From the NCBI RefSeq assembly GCF_001949145.1, contig NW_019091448.1, positions 433,594-497,593 of the forward strand: DNA of 64,000 bases, read 5' to 3'. Numbering within the stretch: the first letter of the stretch is position 1; every line of letters starts with the position of its first letter. Below the pieces are notes generated by a model. That model had not been told where the DNA came from and searched no databases. It worked only from the letters and a program-made list of their open reading frames with translations. This DNA is from Acanthaster planci. Its lineage: Eukaryota > Echinodermata > Asteroidea > Valvatida > Acanthasteridae. This document shows positions 21,801 through 32,490 of this stretch, one piece after another. Made by a program: the position numbers and the translations under genes.

Positions 21801-22418
21801 GGACAGTGCAAGGCACTGCAGCACCTGCACTTGAGTTACTGCTCATTGAATGGACAGGATGTGATTTGTGTTGCTGAGGCACTGAGTGATCTACCCAGCG
21901 TGGTTACATTAAATCTTTCATGGAATGACCTGGGCGGCACAGCAGAATGGTGGTGCAAGCAGGTGGGGCAGTGCAAGGCACTGCAGAACCTGCACTTGAG
22001 TCACTGTTCGTTGAATGGACAGGACATGGTGCATGTTGCCGAGTCACTCAGCGGTCTGCCCAACTTGGTCACATTGAATCTTGCTTCTAATCCCTTGGCT
22101 GGCTCGGGAGCATGGTGGTGCAAGCAGGTGGAGCAGTGCAAGGTACTGCAACACCTGAACCTCAGTTTCTGCTCATTGAATGGACAGGACATGACACTTG
22201 TTGCTAAGTCACTCAGTGGTCTGCCCAACTTGGTCACATTGAATCTCTCTTTCAATGACCTGAGTGGTGCAGCGGCATCATTTTGGGCCGAGGTAAAGGT
22301 GTTCAAGGCCTTGCACACCCTGGAGCTCATGGAATGTGAGGAGACACAGGAGGATGAAAGGTACAGCAGTGAGTTACGGGGCAACCCTGGGACTCGTTTT
22401 ACACTCATGTATCGCTGA
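12819..22418 (+). CDS. NLR-type receptor with two N-terminal ubiquitin-like domains (UBL-UBL-NACHT-LRR)
   Basis: Eight exons join in frame: 12819-13089, 15073-15256, 15696-15789, 17584-17737, 18074-18266, 19189-19288, 19541-19738 and 20119-22418, all with GT-AG borders. Start/end phases are 1-2, 2-0, 0-1, 1-2, 2-0, 0-1, 1-1 and 1-stop. Starting at Met 12854 this gives 1152 residues. Order: basic unrecognised segment (1-79); UBL1 (about 85-161); charged linker; UBL2 (about 229-310); Gln/Asn-rich linker; NACHT ATPase with Walker A GPTGSGKTT (474-482) and Walker B LLDGFDEF (553-560); helical region; RI-type LRRs from about 923. There is no membrane segment, so it should be cytosolic. NACHT-LRR proteins sense ligands and oligomerise with nucleotide; the UBLs take the place of the usual CARD/PYD/DEATH domain. 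The 5' end is uncertain: an upstream exon may splice into 12819, or an ATG at 14969 in frame with UBL1 could start a shorter form. The NACHT-LRR exon is certain; linkage to the UBL exons rests on phase agreement. Confidence 0.8.
13462..13830. repeat. Foldback (hairpin) element F in the first NLR intron
   Basis: A 369-bp palindromic element. The left arm begins CCAATAAGCCATTTGCGAGT and the right arm ends as the imperfect reverse complement (acttgcaagtggcttattgg). The arms, about 130 bp each, stay alignable through 'ataaaatctggtacactg' to 'ctatacctcgtgattc.gggcaagcttttgc', leaving a loop of about 95 bp. It codes for nothing recognisable; it is a MITE or foldback transposon. Confidence 0.8.
13878..14879. 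mobile_element. DNA transposon remnant with CAGACCTCCCAAC termini
   Basis: A 1-kb element with perfect 13-bp terminal inverted repeats (CAGACCTCCCAAC ... GTTGGGAGGTCTG). It is flanked on both sides by the direct repeat CAATTA (13872-13877 and 14880-14885), consistent with a 6-bp target-site duplication. The interior contains a minus-strand SINE-like copy (14435-14578) and an inner hairpin around 'atttcaaggatggatccttgaaat', so it has itself been a target for insertions. No transposase was found. It lies in the first intron of the NLR model. Confidence 0.7.
14435..14578 (-). repeat. tRNA-derived SINE-like copy 1
   Basis: Read on the minus strand it shows an A-box-like 'tagcgtggttaaga' and a B-box-like 'gggttcgagtccc' at tRNA-like spacing, followed by a non-tRNA body. 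A related but more degenerate copy lies at 17790-17905. It is not a functional tRNA: no acceptor stem or complete cloverleaf can be drawn. Confidence 0.6.
15073..15789 (+). other. UBL1: first ubiquitin-like domain, split over two exons
   Basis: Exons 15073-15256 and 15696-15789. The first half reads KQKLQVSVQ (beta 1), ILYFELDPE (beta 2), SLKEKIHRSIGVLPMHQHLY (helix plus 'G(I/V)xPxxQ' turn). The second half reads LCDLLTLHENGV and IISL. The order and spacing match ubiquitin (EGIPPDQQRL...TLSDYNIQ...LHLVL). There is no C-terminal di-glycine tail, so it is a built-in UBL rather than a conjugated modifier. It is about 60 % identical by eye to UBL2. Confidence 0.8.
16190..16398 (-). other. Possible coding fragment inside an NLR intron (minus strand)
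   Basis: A minus-strand open frame starting at 16398 reads MKIFTFGECIKQAPEDMVF and continues with a charged, helix-like stretch ending about 'DGEYKTDPVSP'. After this the composition becomes His/Cys-rich and non-protein-like. An in-frame stop lies just upstream and no splice context is convincing. It could be a relic of an old gene or of a transposon. The family is unrecognised. Confidence 0.2.
17790..17905 (-). repeat. tRNA-derived SINE-like copy 2 (degenerate)
   Basis: Shares with 14435-14578 the block 'cccatgacctcct.cttac.agt.cagac.tctaacca' and an upstream 'cagtgtgt.c' segment in the same order. The B box is damaged. Confidence 0.5.
18074..19288 (+). other. UBL2: second ubiquitin-like domain, split over two exons
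   Basis: Exons 18074-18266 and 19189-19288. It reads KQELQVFVQ, TLCFRLDPE, SLKEMIHRRIGVQPQHQCLY, then LHDLLTLNDCGVQQDENISL. The split position relative to the fold and the exon phases (2-0, 0-1) are the same as in UBL1. The acceptor after 'tgtttcag' (exon start 18074) is preferred over the AG at 18082: it joins TG|C to give Cys after the linker exon, while the later AG would create TGA. Confidence 0.8.
21726..22300 (+). repeat. Tandem 165-bp LRR units in the NLR exon
   Basis: Four starts of L-P-x-(L/V)-V-T-L-(N/D)-L at 21726, 21891, 22056 and 22221 are exactly 165 bp (55 residues, two leucine-rich repeats) apart. Long stretches such as 'gcaagcaggtgg.gcagtgcaaggca' and 'ttgaatggacaggac' are almost unchanged between units, indicating recent duplication or gene conversion. 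The repeats are of the ribonuclease-inhibitor type usual for animal NLRs and form the presumptive ligand-binding face. Confidence 0.85.
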
Positions 22419-25400
22419 TTCTACCCGTGACCAGGTATGATTCCTCCCAACTTCCAGATCACCAAGTCAGAATCCAAGTCCCAGGCTTTGAGCCCTCCAA
22501 CATATATAAGTCCAATCTTGCTCATGCTAGTCGACGATGGTTGGACTAGTGTAATCAGCTATTCGCCACCAGCCTTTCGAGTTCGGTCGCATCGTTGGTT
22601 GCCGTAAACCGTTTTTAATAGCACAGAGCAGAGAGGACCAGTTACAAGCTAAATGCCGGGAAAAAAAAGTATGTCACTTGTACATGACCATGCTCATATT
22701 TTATTTTTGCTATTTTGCCCTTCTTGCAGCCACCTTTTCTCCTCTTCGCCGAATGACCTGACAGCAGTTGTCTAGGGTCGTTCGCATTTTCAACTTCACT
22801 GCACATGCGCTAGGTACATCACAAACCACCCATGAGTTAACTAGTGGTGCTTGATCGATCTTGCCCAATGCTTCTACATCTAATATTTACACAGACATTG
22901 AGTTATTATGAATACTTGTGGACATGCACCATGTCATTACAATTTTGAAAGCATCACAAGAGTGGATTGGCAGACATTCCCAATTCAAAGTGTTTATAGT
23001 GCCATAGTAGAGAATGGATTTCTCTTTGTTGACCTTGAAGATTTTCAAATCCCAGTTCAAAATAAAAACTGGACCCAAACAAGTACAAGGTCAGAAAGGG
23101 ACAATTACAACTGGTTCTTGTTTCTTTATTCCTTCCACCATAAATGAGTCAAGGGCCTCAGAAAGTGGATTTTAAAAAGCACAATTGAAGCAAATTGAGA
23201 GAGCAAAATGATGGATGTGGATATTACTAGAGAATATGTCCCACTGATGGGGTTGGTTTGGCAGTAGAAATACAACTTGACATGTGAACGAGATACTTAT
23301 TTAGATTTGCATTCTAAAACCAATCAAGTCCAGTGTCTGATCCAGTGTGCTGTGGTTTCAGCAGTGAAAGCATTGAGGGACTCTGACAGCCTTTTCTATC
23401 AGAAGTTGATGGGATCCACTGCAGAATGACAGGTGAAGATGTGAAGCGATGCACTGAACACATTTCATTAGTGCTATGCTGAACGTTAGTTAGATGACTC
23501 GACTCTGTTTACTTTGTCTCTGTGCATTGTTGCTGCATTGCATTTCTCCTTGGGGAGGGAGTACCAGTCATCTACCAGCCTCTGACTGAACACAATTCTG
23601 CCTATACGCAGTGAGGTGATCTTTCCTTGATTGTGTCTCCAGATGTTTCTGTGGTTTTGTGATTTTCCTGGGGGAACAAGTCCCAGTCATCTACCAGCCT
23701 GTGACTGAACACAATTCTTCCTTTGTGTGTGTGTGTGTGTGTGTACTTGAGTATATCACTCCTCATGTGTTTGAATCATGTATGTCATATACATGCTCCC
23801 TACATCCCCCATCTCACATGGGTACAGAAGGAAGCTGTGTCATTTTCTGACAGTTGAAATGTCAAACGCTCTGGTTCGGAATTCTCAGTGTAAAAATGGT
23901 ATATCGATTCTCGTTATCGTACTGCATGAAACCGCCTTGGGATTGTAGTTGGGAGTACAGTCCTTTCAGCCATGCCTCACTGTGAGGTTTTGTGGCCTTT
24001 GAAGCAGCACTGTCCATATTGAGGATTTAAAAAAGAAAAAAAAGGCAAATAATCTGTAACAATGGTGCACCGTAGAATATGCTTGATGTCTCTCGACCCT
24101 GCATTGATTTGACTGATGATACCCTTTAACAGAGGAAGAAAGAGGGAGGTAGTTGAATTAACTGATAAGTAATCTGTGAAGGATTGAGAAGCTTATCACA
24201 TTATACCAGCGATTTGACTGTGACACCTTGTAACAGTTGTAATTACATGTACATGTATAGTCAGGGCTTCATAGTGTGTGATTGGGGATATCAACACTGT
24301 ACAAATGTATTCAGATATACGTGTATAGAACCAGGAGTTCAAACAAGTTTGTGATAATGGAAATAATGCAGATATTGAGTTCAACTTGTGAATAAGAGAG
24401 AGCTTTATTTTTCTGTTTCATCCTATGTAGATAGTCTGACATGCAAAGAGGTGTTTGCCTTTTGATGATAAATGTAAATAATAATTCAACTATTTAATTC
24501 TAATTTGAAGGAACAAATCATCCTTTTTATTTGATATCAGTTGTTAGTACATTTGACATACATGGAGTAAAGATGATAGTTTTTTGTAACCAGAAATCAG
24601 AACCATGGAACTTGCCAGTAGTTAGTTCTCTGCAAGTCTAAATGTGTTATTTCCTATTCATAAATTGCCACCACTAAAACCAACTATAACCTACAACGTA
24701 TGTACCATTGCAATCTTGTATCACAAGTCCCTGTCAGTGGAAACAAGAGCACAGCCACAAGATATATGCATCTATGTTACCTGTAGTTATTGGAAAGCTA
24801 GCGTTATTGATATAAAATGCTGTACATTAACTGAGTGCAGTAGTGCTGACAAATCTCTAGTGGTTGAAGTCATAATGTTTGTCACTTTAATGAACCTCTG
24901 CCGAACTTAGTTTCAAAAGGGACTTGAGCGACCGTTGCCACAGATTTCTGACATGTAGTGAGACAAACGTCCTCCATTTTTTGTTGGTTGGTACGGTGTA
25001 CTTTGTTTTCAAATTTCTGGCAATTTCATTTGACAAAGTTTTGGTTGTATTTTGAGGTGATGATGCTGCAAGTCCAGTGAAATTAGTTTATACCAAACGT
25101 AAGAGGAAATTTTTTTTTTCACCGTCTGGCTATAAATCATCTCATTTATTTCAAAAGTTGAGGAAATGACATGCACCGCTTGTTGCCAAGTGAATGCGCT
25201 TTGAAACGATAACACAGCACTGTAACACTCCCTGAATTTTGGGGTGTAAATAACAATAATTTTACCACGTGGAAATTTCCAGGAACCAGGAGAGAGACTG
25301 ATCCTACTTTCAATGCCCACTAGACCAAAAAGATGGGGTGTACCTCATTTGCATTTTTCACTCATATAATGCCAGATTAGTTTAAGAGAATGTTACATAT

Positions 25401-28400
25401 CAATTGCAAATGTCATGTTGAACAAAGACGACAGGTGTGTAGTGTATACAAACTAAGTTTGGCATCTGCACATTGCATAAATGCATTGGTTGTACATTTA
25501 ATGGGCTCACTTGTAAACTTTGAATGTGTACAAATGTATTTTGTTATGATTGATAATGTTTTCTTGTATTGGATGAACTGAAATATGACTCGACAATGTT
25601 TTGTGTGTGTGGTACTAGCACATCTCAGTGGACTCCACAATATGTTCAGACTTTGATTGGTGATTCCAAACAGCAGCGTCAATGAAATATTTCTCTTGTG
25701 AAGTTTGTGCAGAGACCATGCAGAAGTGAACCCACTCTATCATAGTGAGGCATGTTCTGATAGGTTTGATTCATTACCTCCAGAACAATACATTCTATTA
25801 ATGTATTATATACAAGTATAACACTGCCTTGGTGTTTTGTTGTTGCAGATTATGCTGGAGTGTCCAACAAAGAATCAGTTTGTCTCTATTATTCTTGTGT
25901 CTCTTGATCCATGTATTACTAGTTAAAGGTTGATTGGATCAGAAATACAGAGTGTGATGATGTCACCAATATGAACAAAAAGCACACTTTTAGAATATTT
26001 TACAGGTATTAGATTTCTTCTTGACAAGAAAGCAGTCACAGATTCGTCTAGTAATGCTGAGTTGCTTAATGGCAAGCTGAGAAAGCCCTGGATCTGATAC
26101 CAAATCAAAACATCTGCTGAAGTTGTACTGAACAGAGATTCATATTCCCCGGCCATATGGGATCTCAGACTTAACCGGGCGCTTAATTTGTGGCTAGCTC
26201 AACTGTGACAGTGGCCTGTAAAACCATGTCAGTTGAGACTCTCCATAACCTGACTTTGCACTCTACCGAATTGACAGTATTGTAAACAGATTGATTTGAC
26301 ATAGTATTTGGTATCAGTCCCGCCCCTCTTTTGTTTGTGTACTGTTTTCCGAATAATTCGATAAGTATTTCCCATTTTGCAAGGCTTGAACCTGTAGCTT
26401 AGTTTGTTGAAAATACAAACATGTTTTAAACATTCTATCATTGATTAGCTATCAAGCAAATCCTAAGTAAAATAAATTGCACATCTAATGTGAAACTTGC
26501 AGTCAACTTGAAGGAGCATTTAAAACATATGATCTGATTTTGAGAGCACCTGTTTTGAATTTTGGAATGTCATTTTTATTTGAAAGTTTCAATGTGAACG
26601 GAATCTTGGTTTTGGCATTAAAATTGCTCATGAAATTGTTACATCTTTTGTAACATGCTACTTTCATCTATAGGTTGTATCTTAGCAATAACCGTGAGTG
26701 TTTATCAGGTGCTTTATCACAGAAACATCAAAAGTGCTTTCAATAGCTTTTGTGTGTAGGTTCGTATGTTGAGTTCCATGGAGGTGGATGGGCCAATTGC
26801 CCAAAAGGAATTCATTAATACAGAAACAATGAAGTGATACAAATCGAGACAAACACAAAGATGGTTCTATGAGGAACGTCTGGGAAAGAGTTCCATGTCT
26901 CGGACAACACTAGAGACCCCTGTGCACAACCTATGACACTTCAGCCAACTTCAGGGTCTGAAAAAAAAATGCTTCGGTAATTTCTCAGATAAATTTCACT
27001 TTTGGGGACACGTCATCACTTTCTGACGGCTGTTATAGCATTTCTAACAAAAAATAGTGTCGTCCGTGTTTAATCCAAAGTGTTAGAAAAAAAAACTTTT
27101 AAAGACAAATAAGCGGACACACTGTGACTTGGACCGCATGCTTCCCGAGCTGCAGTACGTTGGTTGAAGGTACTAGGTAAGCGCGCTTGGCGTGCATTTG
27201 TGTGAATAATTAGAAATGTAACAAGCTAACCCACCAAAAATTGGAAAGAATGAAAGGACTAAGGACAAGACAATGATTTCATTGTTGTTTGGGAAACTTC
27301 ATTAACGTTGGCTTGTATCTTGCTGAGCCCTGAACTTTGCTAATTTTATACTGTTCCAATGGGGCCTGCAACATCGCCCTCTCTTGACAGAGGTCAACAA
27401 CCGAAACCAGGAAATAAAATACCGAGTTGCGCGCGGCTCGCCCTCTGCTCGACTAGGGCGGCAGTATCACAACTGGGCGATGGTCGCTTATAAATATTTA
27501 CATAATTTCCGTGTAAAATTAAAAGCGTCACGAACAAATTTCAATTATACAATATGTGCGCATCAGACGTGGATAAGGCACTGTGTCCAGAGCCTTCTCT
27601 GTACCGAATCGCTCGGTTTTAAGAGGACAGAGAATTTCGAGCCAATTTCCTTCGCAGCGTGGCTTGAAAGTAACTTTATAGCGGCTGATTATTCAATATC
27701 TTGATGAAAATGGACTGTCAAAGGATAAATTTAATTCAGCGAAATGCGTCTCCCCGGGGCCGAATATTCTCACAAATTGTCTGTTGAATTTCCTCATTGG
27801 GTATGACCCACTTCTGGGCAGACTTTTACCGAAAGTGTGGAAGGTTTACGGTAGCTCTTTGGAAGCTAATTGTATGGCTCTGAAAAGAAACATTGTTTCA
27901 ACTCCAGAATTGAAACTACTGATTCTTCTGGTTTCATTTTCCCTTTCCAAAGCATGTATAAGTCGAAAATCTAGCCCCGCTCCTCAGAAAGGTCCTGAGG
28001 TAAATAAAGATAATCCTAAAGGGTGTGGCTTCCCCCATAACCCCCCCCCCCCAGTTTTTTGGTTCTGACAAAACTGTAAGCATGGGCGTCTCCGAGAACT
28101 GAGGGATATCTCCTTTGGAGGGGAGGGGGGATCATTCAAATGAAGGAAACTGTAGCACATTTTGTTCATATTTCAATTTTTATGGAGGTGGGGAGCACTC
28201 CCTCCTATAGTCATCGACGCCATGAATGTGAAAGAAACTGGCACCCAGCAGTGGCTTATCTGGGGTGTGTAATTGCTGGAGGGCACCTAGAAGTAAAAAC
28301 ATTTTCAAGGGGCACTGGAAGCACGCATACGTGTACTCGATGCTCGTACCCTCGCTTCTTGGTACCCCCCCCCAAAAGCTAGGGTCCTCGAAGAAGGGGA

Positions 28401-31400
28401 TATGATGGGTGGGGTGTATACGTTCTGGTAGTAACAGACCTAAAGGACGGTGGCCCATTCTTGTTATCTCTCTTGATGCCTCTCCATAAAATCACGGATG
28501 CCTAAGCGACGATCAGGGCAAAGTCTAGCCCGTGGGGCCGTCCATAAAGTACGACGGGGTATACGCACTGTTGGGGAGGTGTGCATGCGCACACCTTGCA
28601 TGTAAGGGGAGGAGTCCATGTCAATACGTACATACAAGCACAGAAATTAAACCATTACAAGCGCCACTGGTGTAATATGTCAGAAGACAACATGGAGTAC
28701 GTATGCGTACAGGGGTAGGGAGTCAGAACCACAGCGCAAGTCATGTGTAGAGTGGAAAGGGCCTGGAAAGTAAACATTTTGTGTCCACGTACATGAATTT
28801 TATGGATGGCCCACATGAGCCCATGAATGGCCCATAAGCTTTGCACAACGGGTACGCGACACACACAGCATGAACTATTCATGATGTTAGCAAAAACACA
28901 GGAACACAACCCGACAGGACTAGCGACGTCTCCTCTCGCGAATTGTTTGAGTTCTGATATGAATAATTAAATAAGTGTTGCAAAACACGCGCGTTGTATC
29001 CTCACTGTTTGCAAACACAGCCATTCAAATCGTTTCTTTTCCACTAACAATCAATTAAACACAAGGCAAATGCACGATGCTGGTGATCTTATTGAAAATT
29101 AAATTGAAAAGAAACTGAAATTGCCAACAATACTTCAAATTATGCAAAACATGATGGTCATAGTTACTGCGCTTTACCGGATTGAGCTTTTCAACATAGT
29201 ACATGTACTGTTAGTTAATGGGTTATAAGTGTTGAGCCACCGGGCCAGTGCCCCTCCCCCCAAAAGTCTCTTTTATTCTCTGTGCAAGGCATCAGCTACA
29301 CATAGTTTTGGTTTTAATATTACAATGTGGAAATAGCGCGCGATATTTCTATATTGCTTCCCTTTCACTTTTCCGAAAAGAAAGGAAATTTTCTCAAGTT
29401 TCCTTTTTGATGAGTCCCGGAATTTGGTTCTGGATCCGCCCCTCCACTTATGTCAAATACCGCGCAGTCCTGCGTGGTACTTACATGTATTTCGTGAAGG
29501 GATTGTGTTGAAGGCAACAATGTAACTGCCTGCCTCAAGTTGCCACAAATTTGAAATAGAATGGAGAAAGCACCCAGAGAGAAATATCGGCCAAAGGAGT
29601 GAATTTATACATGCAAAATGTATATATGTATACAGATGACAGTAACATTGTATGACAAAACTTTAACGAGACAACTATGTTGGAGTTATATGTACAGATG
29701 CATGATTAGAACTTGGACGAAATGCACCAGACCTAAAATTTCAATAGGCCTACATGTATACTTATCATTATTTACGACTTCTATATTTGAGTGCGGGTGA
29801 TTAATTTTCCATTTTTGTTTTCCATGTGGACTGGGTGTTTGGACATAAGTGAAGCGGGTGTTGGCTCATAACTGGTGTCGTTTATTGCTTCCCAAGATTC
29901 GACCACGAATCGTCACATCTCTGCACCTGTCAATGTGTCAATATGTTGTGAATAGGCTTGTGACATTTTCTGGGCAAAATTAAGCACCGAGTTCACTTTA
30001 TGCAGGTTTGGGGCATTTCACATCCCCTGTGGCAAGTCTTTTGGGCAAAAAAAAAAAACTTCTTGGAAAAGAAGCCGATTGTTCATATTCATGGGCATTG
30101 CGGGGGTGCTTCCCCTGGGAGAAAATGGAACAAGAAAAGAAAAGTTTGAGGGAAAGAAAATTAAACATTGGAAAAGAATGGAGGTAAGGGGAGAATTTTT
30201 AATTTTGTCATTTTCTCATTATGATAAAGCCAACGTGTCATGACGCTGATTTACGCCTGTGCTTGGCTGCGGAGCCTTCTATTAGATCATCAGCCGACCG
30301 ATTCACTCGATATTTTCATCTTGAACATCCCGGATGAAGTGTAGGGACATCACCTCTGTTCATAACAGGACATCCTTCCGTTTGCTACTTGTTTGCGGCT
30401 CAACTCCATCGTGTGTACATGATCATAAGCAAACAAGACGAACAAAATACGTTTTACACGGCAACAACCACAATATGTTATATTTGAAGAGCGCCCGCTT
30501 GACCAATCACCGCAATTAGGGTCACTAAATAACACCCGCTGGAAAAATAACTAATCTGTCGCTGGTGTCAACGTGTTACACCCCTATGGATATATCTCGG
30601 CTTTCCCCGCTGAGGATACTTAAAGCTGTGCTTGGGGGAAAGAATACACCCTTTGTCTTTTTCGCTCTAAAATCGATTTTAATTCCCTGTGTGTGCTGCC
30701 ACCCATGAAAATTCTGTGTGTTTTGTTTTAACTCCCCAGAAGCAGATAGAATTGGTCATGAATGTATTGTGGCCCCCTATTCACAATCCACACTGAGCCG
30801 CAGCATCAATAAGCTATTTATGGGGAAACAGGCTGATTGAATTGTTGAGGGGACTTTGTTGCTCGTGTGTGGCGGCAGCAGGAAGAAAGCAAGCCAACAA
30901 TGACTGTCAACAAATAATAATACACATATTTCATTCCCTTTCAAAAGTTGGTGCATAATGCCAAAAATTATGCATAATGACAGCACTGCGTGTTTCTATA
31001 GCAGCATAAAACAACACTGTGCATGCATAATTAGGCCTATGTGCATTTTTTTTAATTTGGAGGAAGGGAAATGATGCTGCTACAGAGATATATAGCTGTT
31101 GGAAGAACATCTTTTATTTCTAATAAAAAGGGAAGATGCAGGATGAGATTCAATGACAATCGTTTTCATCCAAAGCAAGGGAATTGAATAAATTCAAATT
31201 ATTCAATTGGAAGGAAGCTAAACGTGGAACTTGAAGCCTCAGCTTGTGGGACAGGAAGGTATTCAAGATTTGACAGACGGGTTAATGTACACAGACAAAC
31301 CACAAATATTACTTGCGTGCCGTTCCAACACATGCACTCGGAATCATCAGAAACTCGGAGCTTCTTTTGAGTTATAGGGGCCCTCACACAAAATAAATTT

Positions 31401-32274
31401 TGCCCAAAAAAATTTTTAAAGTTACAGACGAATATCTGTTAAAAGCCACAAATTTATCATGACGAGTATTAGCGCTTGTCCGTTAGATCACTCGCGCATC
31501 AGTCAGAATGTTAATGCCACTGGTGCTAGATCCATTTTTCTCACGATAATCCTTGCCATCTTTCAGAGCATGCAAGACGGAGGCTTACGGTTACATTCGA
31601 GCTATGTTTATCCACTAATTCCAAGTTTCATCGAATTGAGATGAGATTATAGCAAGCCGCGATGTTCTCGAGAGGTGACGAAACATGTACGGAGGCATGG
31701 TCCATAAAGATCGTCATCAGCAGTCATGGAGATTTTAGTGTTTATATTAAGAATATTTTTTACATTAAAGGGGAAATTTCACTTTAAAAGGATGTGCAAC
31801 TGACGAAATGCCGATCAGCGTTTCCAGAGTATACCCCACTTGCCCCCTGTCGTGATTTGCTTTCAATGATGATGGGCAAACCTAACTCTCAAAAGCTTTT
31901 TAAAATTCCTAAAGTACCGGCGACGTTCATGCCACAAATTAACCCGTTTTGTATAAATGAAACCTTCCCGACAAGCACAACAAATAATAAAGGGGAGATC
32001 TGAAAAGGTTTGGAGATGTTGACGTTGTTTAAATACATTTAGCTTATGATGCCAGTTTCACTCGGAAACGTGTTTTATGCAACTTTTAACTCCTCTTGAA
32101 ACATATAAAATTGTGTAGCATCTCTTTTTTGGTTCAATACCCAAATGAAGAGTCCCATTTTAAAGCATCAAGAATTTTCATTTTGCCATCGAAAAATAAA
32201 GGTGACGTTGCTGTGAAGTTATTGCAGAAAGATACTGCTCAGTTTGAGCCTTTGCGATAGCAAAAAATTCCGAA
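22419..32274. other. Long stretch without a supportable gene
   Basis: The first part should include the NLR 3' UTR. No exon with good splice borders and recognisable residues was found on either strand. It contains a GT microsatellite (23724-23744), a tandem duplication at 23550-23715, and poly-C runs near 28041 and 28366. The longest open frame (27384-27704, 106 codons) has no motif and lies in a CpG-containing patch. Confidence 0.4.
23550..23715 (+). repeat. Two-unit tandem duplication
   Basis: 'ccagtcatctaccagcctctg' at about 23560 and its near match at about 23680 are 120 bp apart and share 'actgaacacaattct' and the preceding 'tttctcctt.gggga/ttttcctgggggaac' context. It is non-coding and abuts the GT microsatellite. 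Confidence 0.6.
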
Positions 32275-32490
32275 TTCTAGCAAATTTTATTGCAGAAATC
32301 CAGCTGTATCACCGAAGTTTCTGCCTCGGATGGCCCTACACTTTTGCTCATAATGATACAAATTCGCATTAGCATAAAAAGTACCAAATGTGCTTTAAAT
32401 TACACAGCAAAACTTTACAAAAAATCAGGTTACATTGGGCACAAAGAAATATTTCTAAGAACTGCATTAAAAAAATTACACAGCATAGAA
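32275..32490 (+). repeat. Dispersed repeat G, copy 1
   Basis: Shares with 59325-59530 the ordered blocks 'gtttctgcct.ggatg', 'acacttttgctcataa', 'tacaaatt', 'ggcacaaag/agacacaaag' and 'aagaactgcat.a.aaaaattaca'. It is an old interspersed repeat of unknown type, with no coding capacity beyond chance open frames. Confidence 0.6.
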
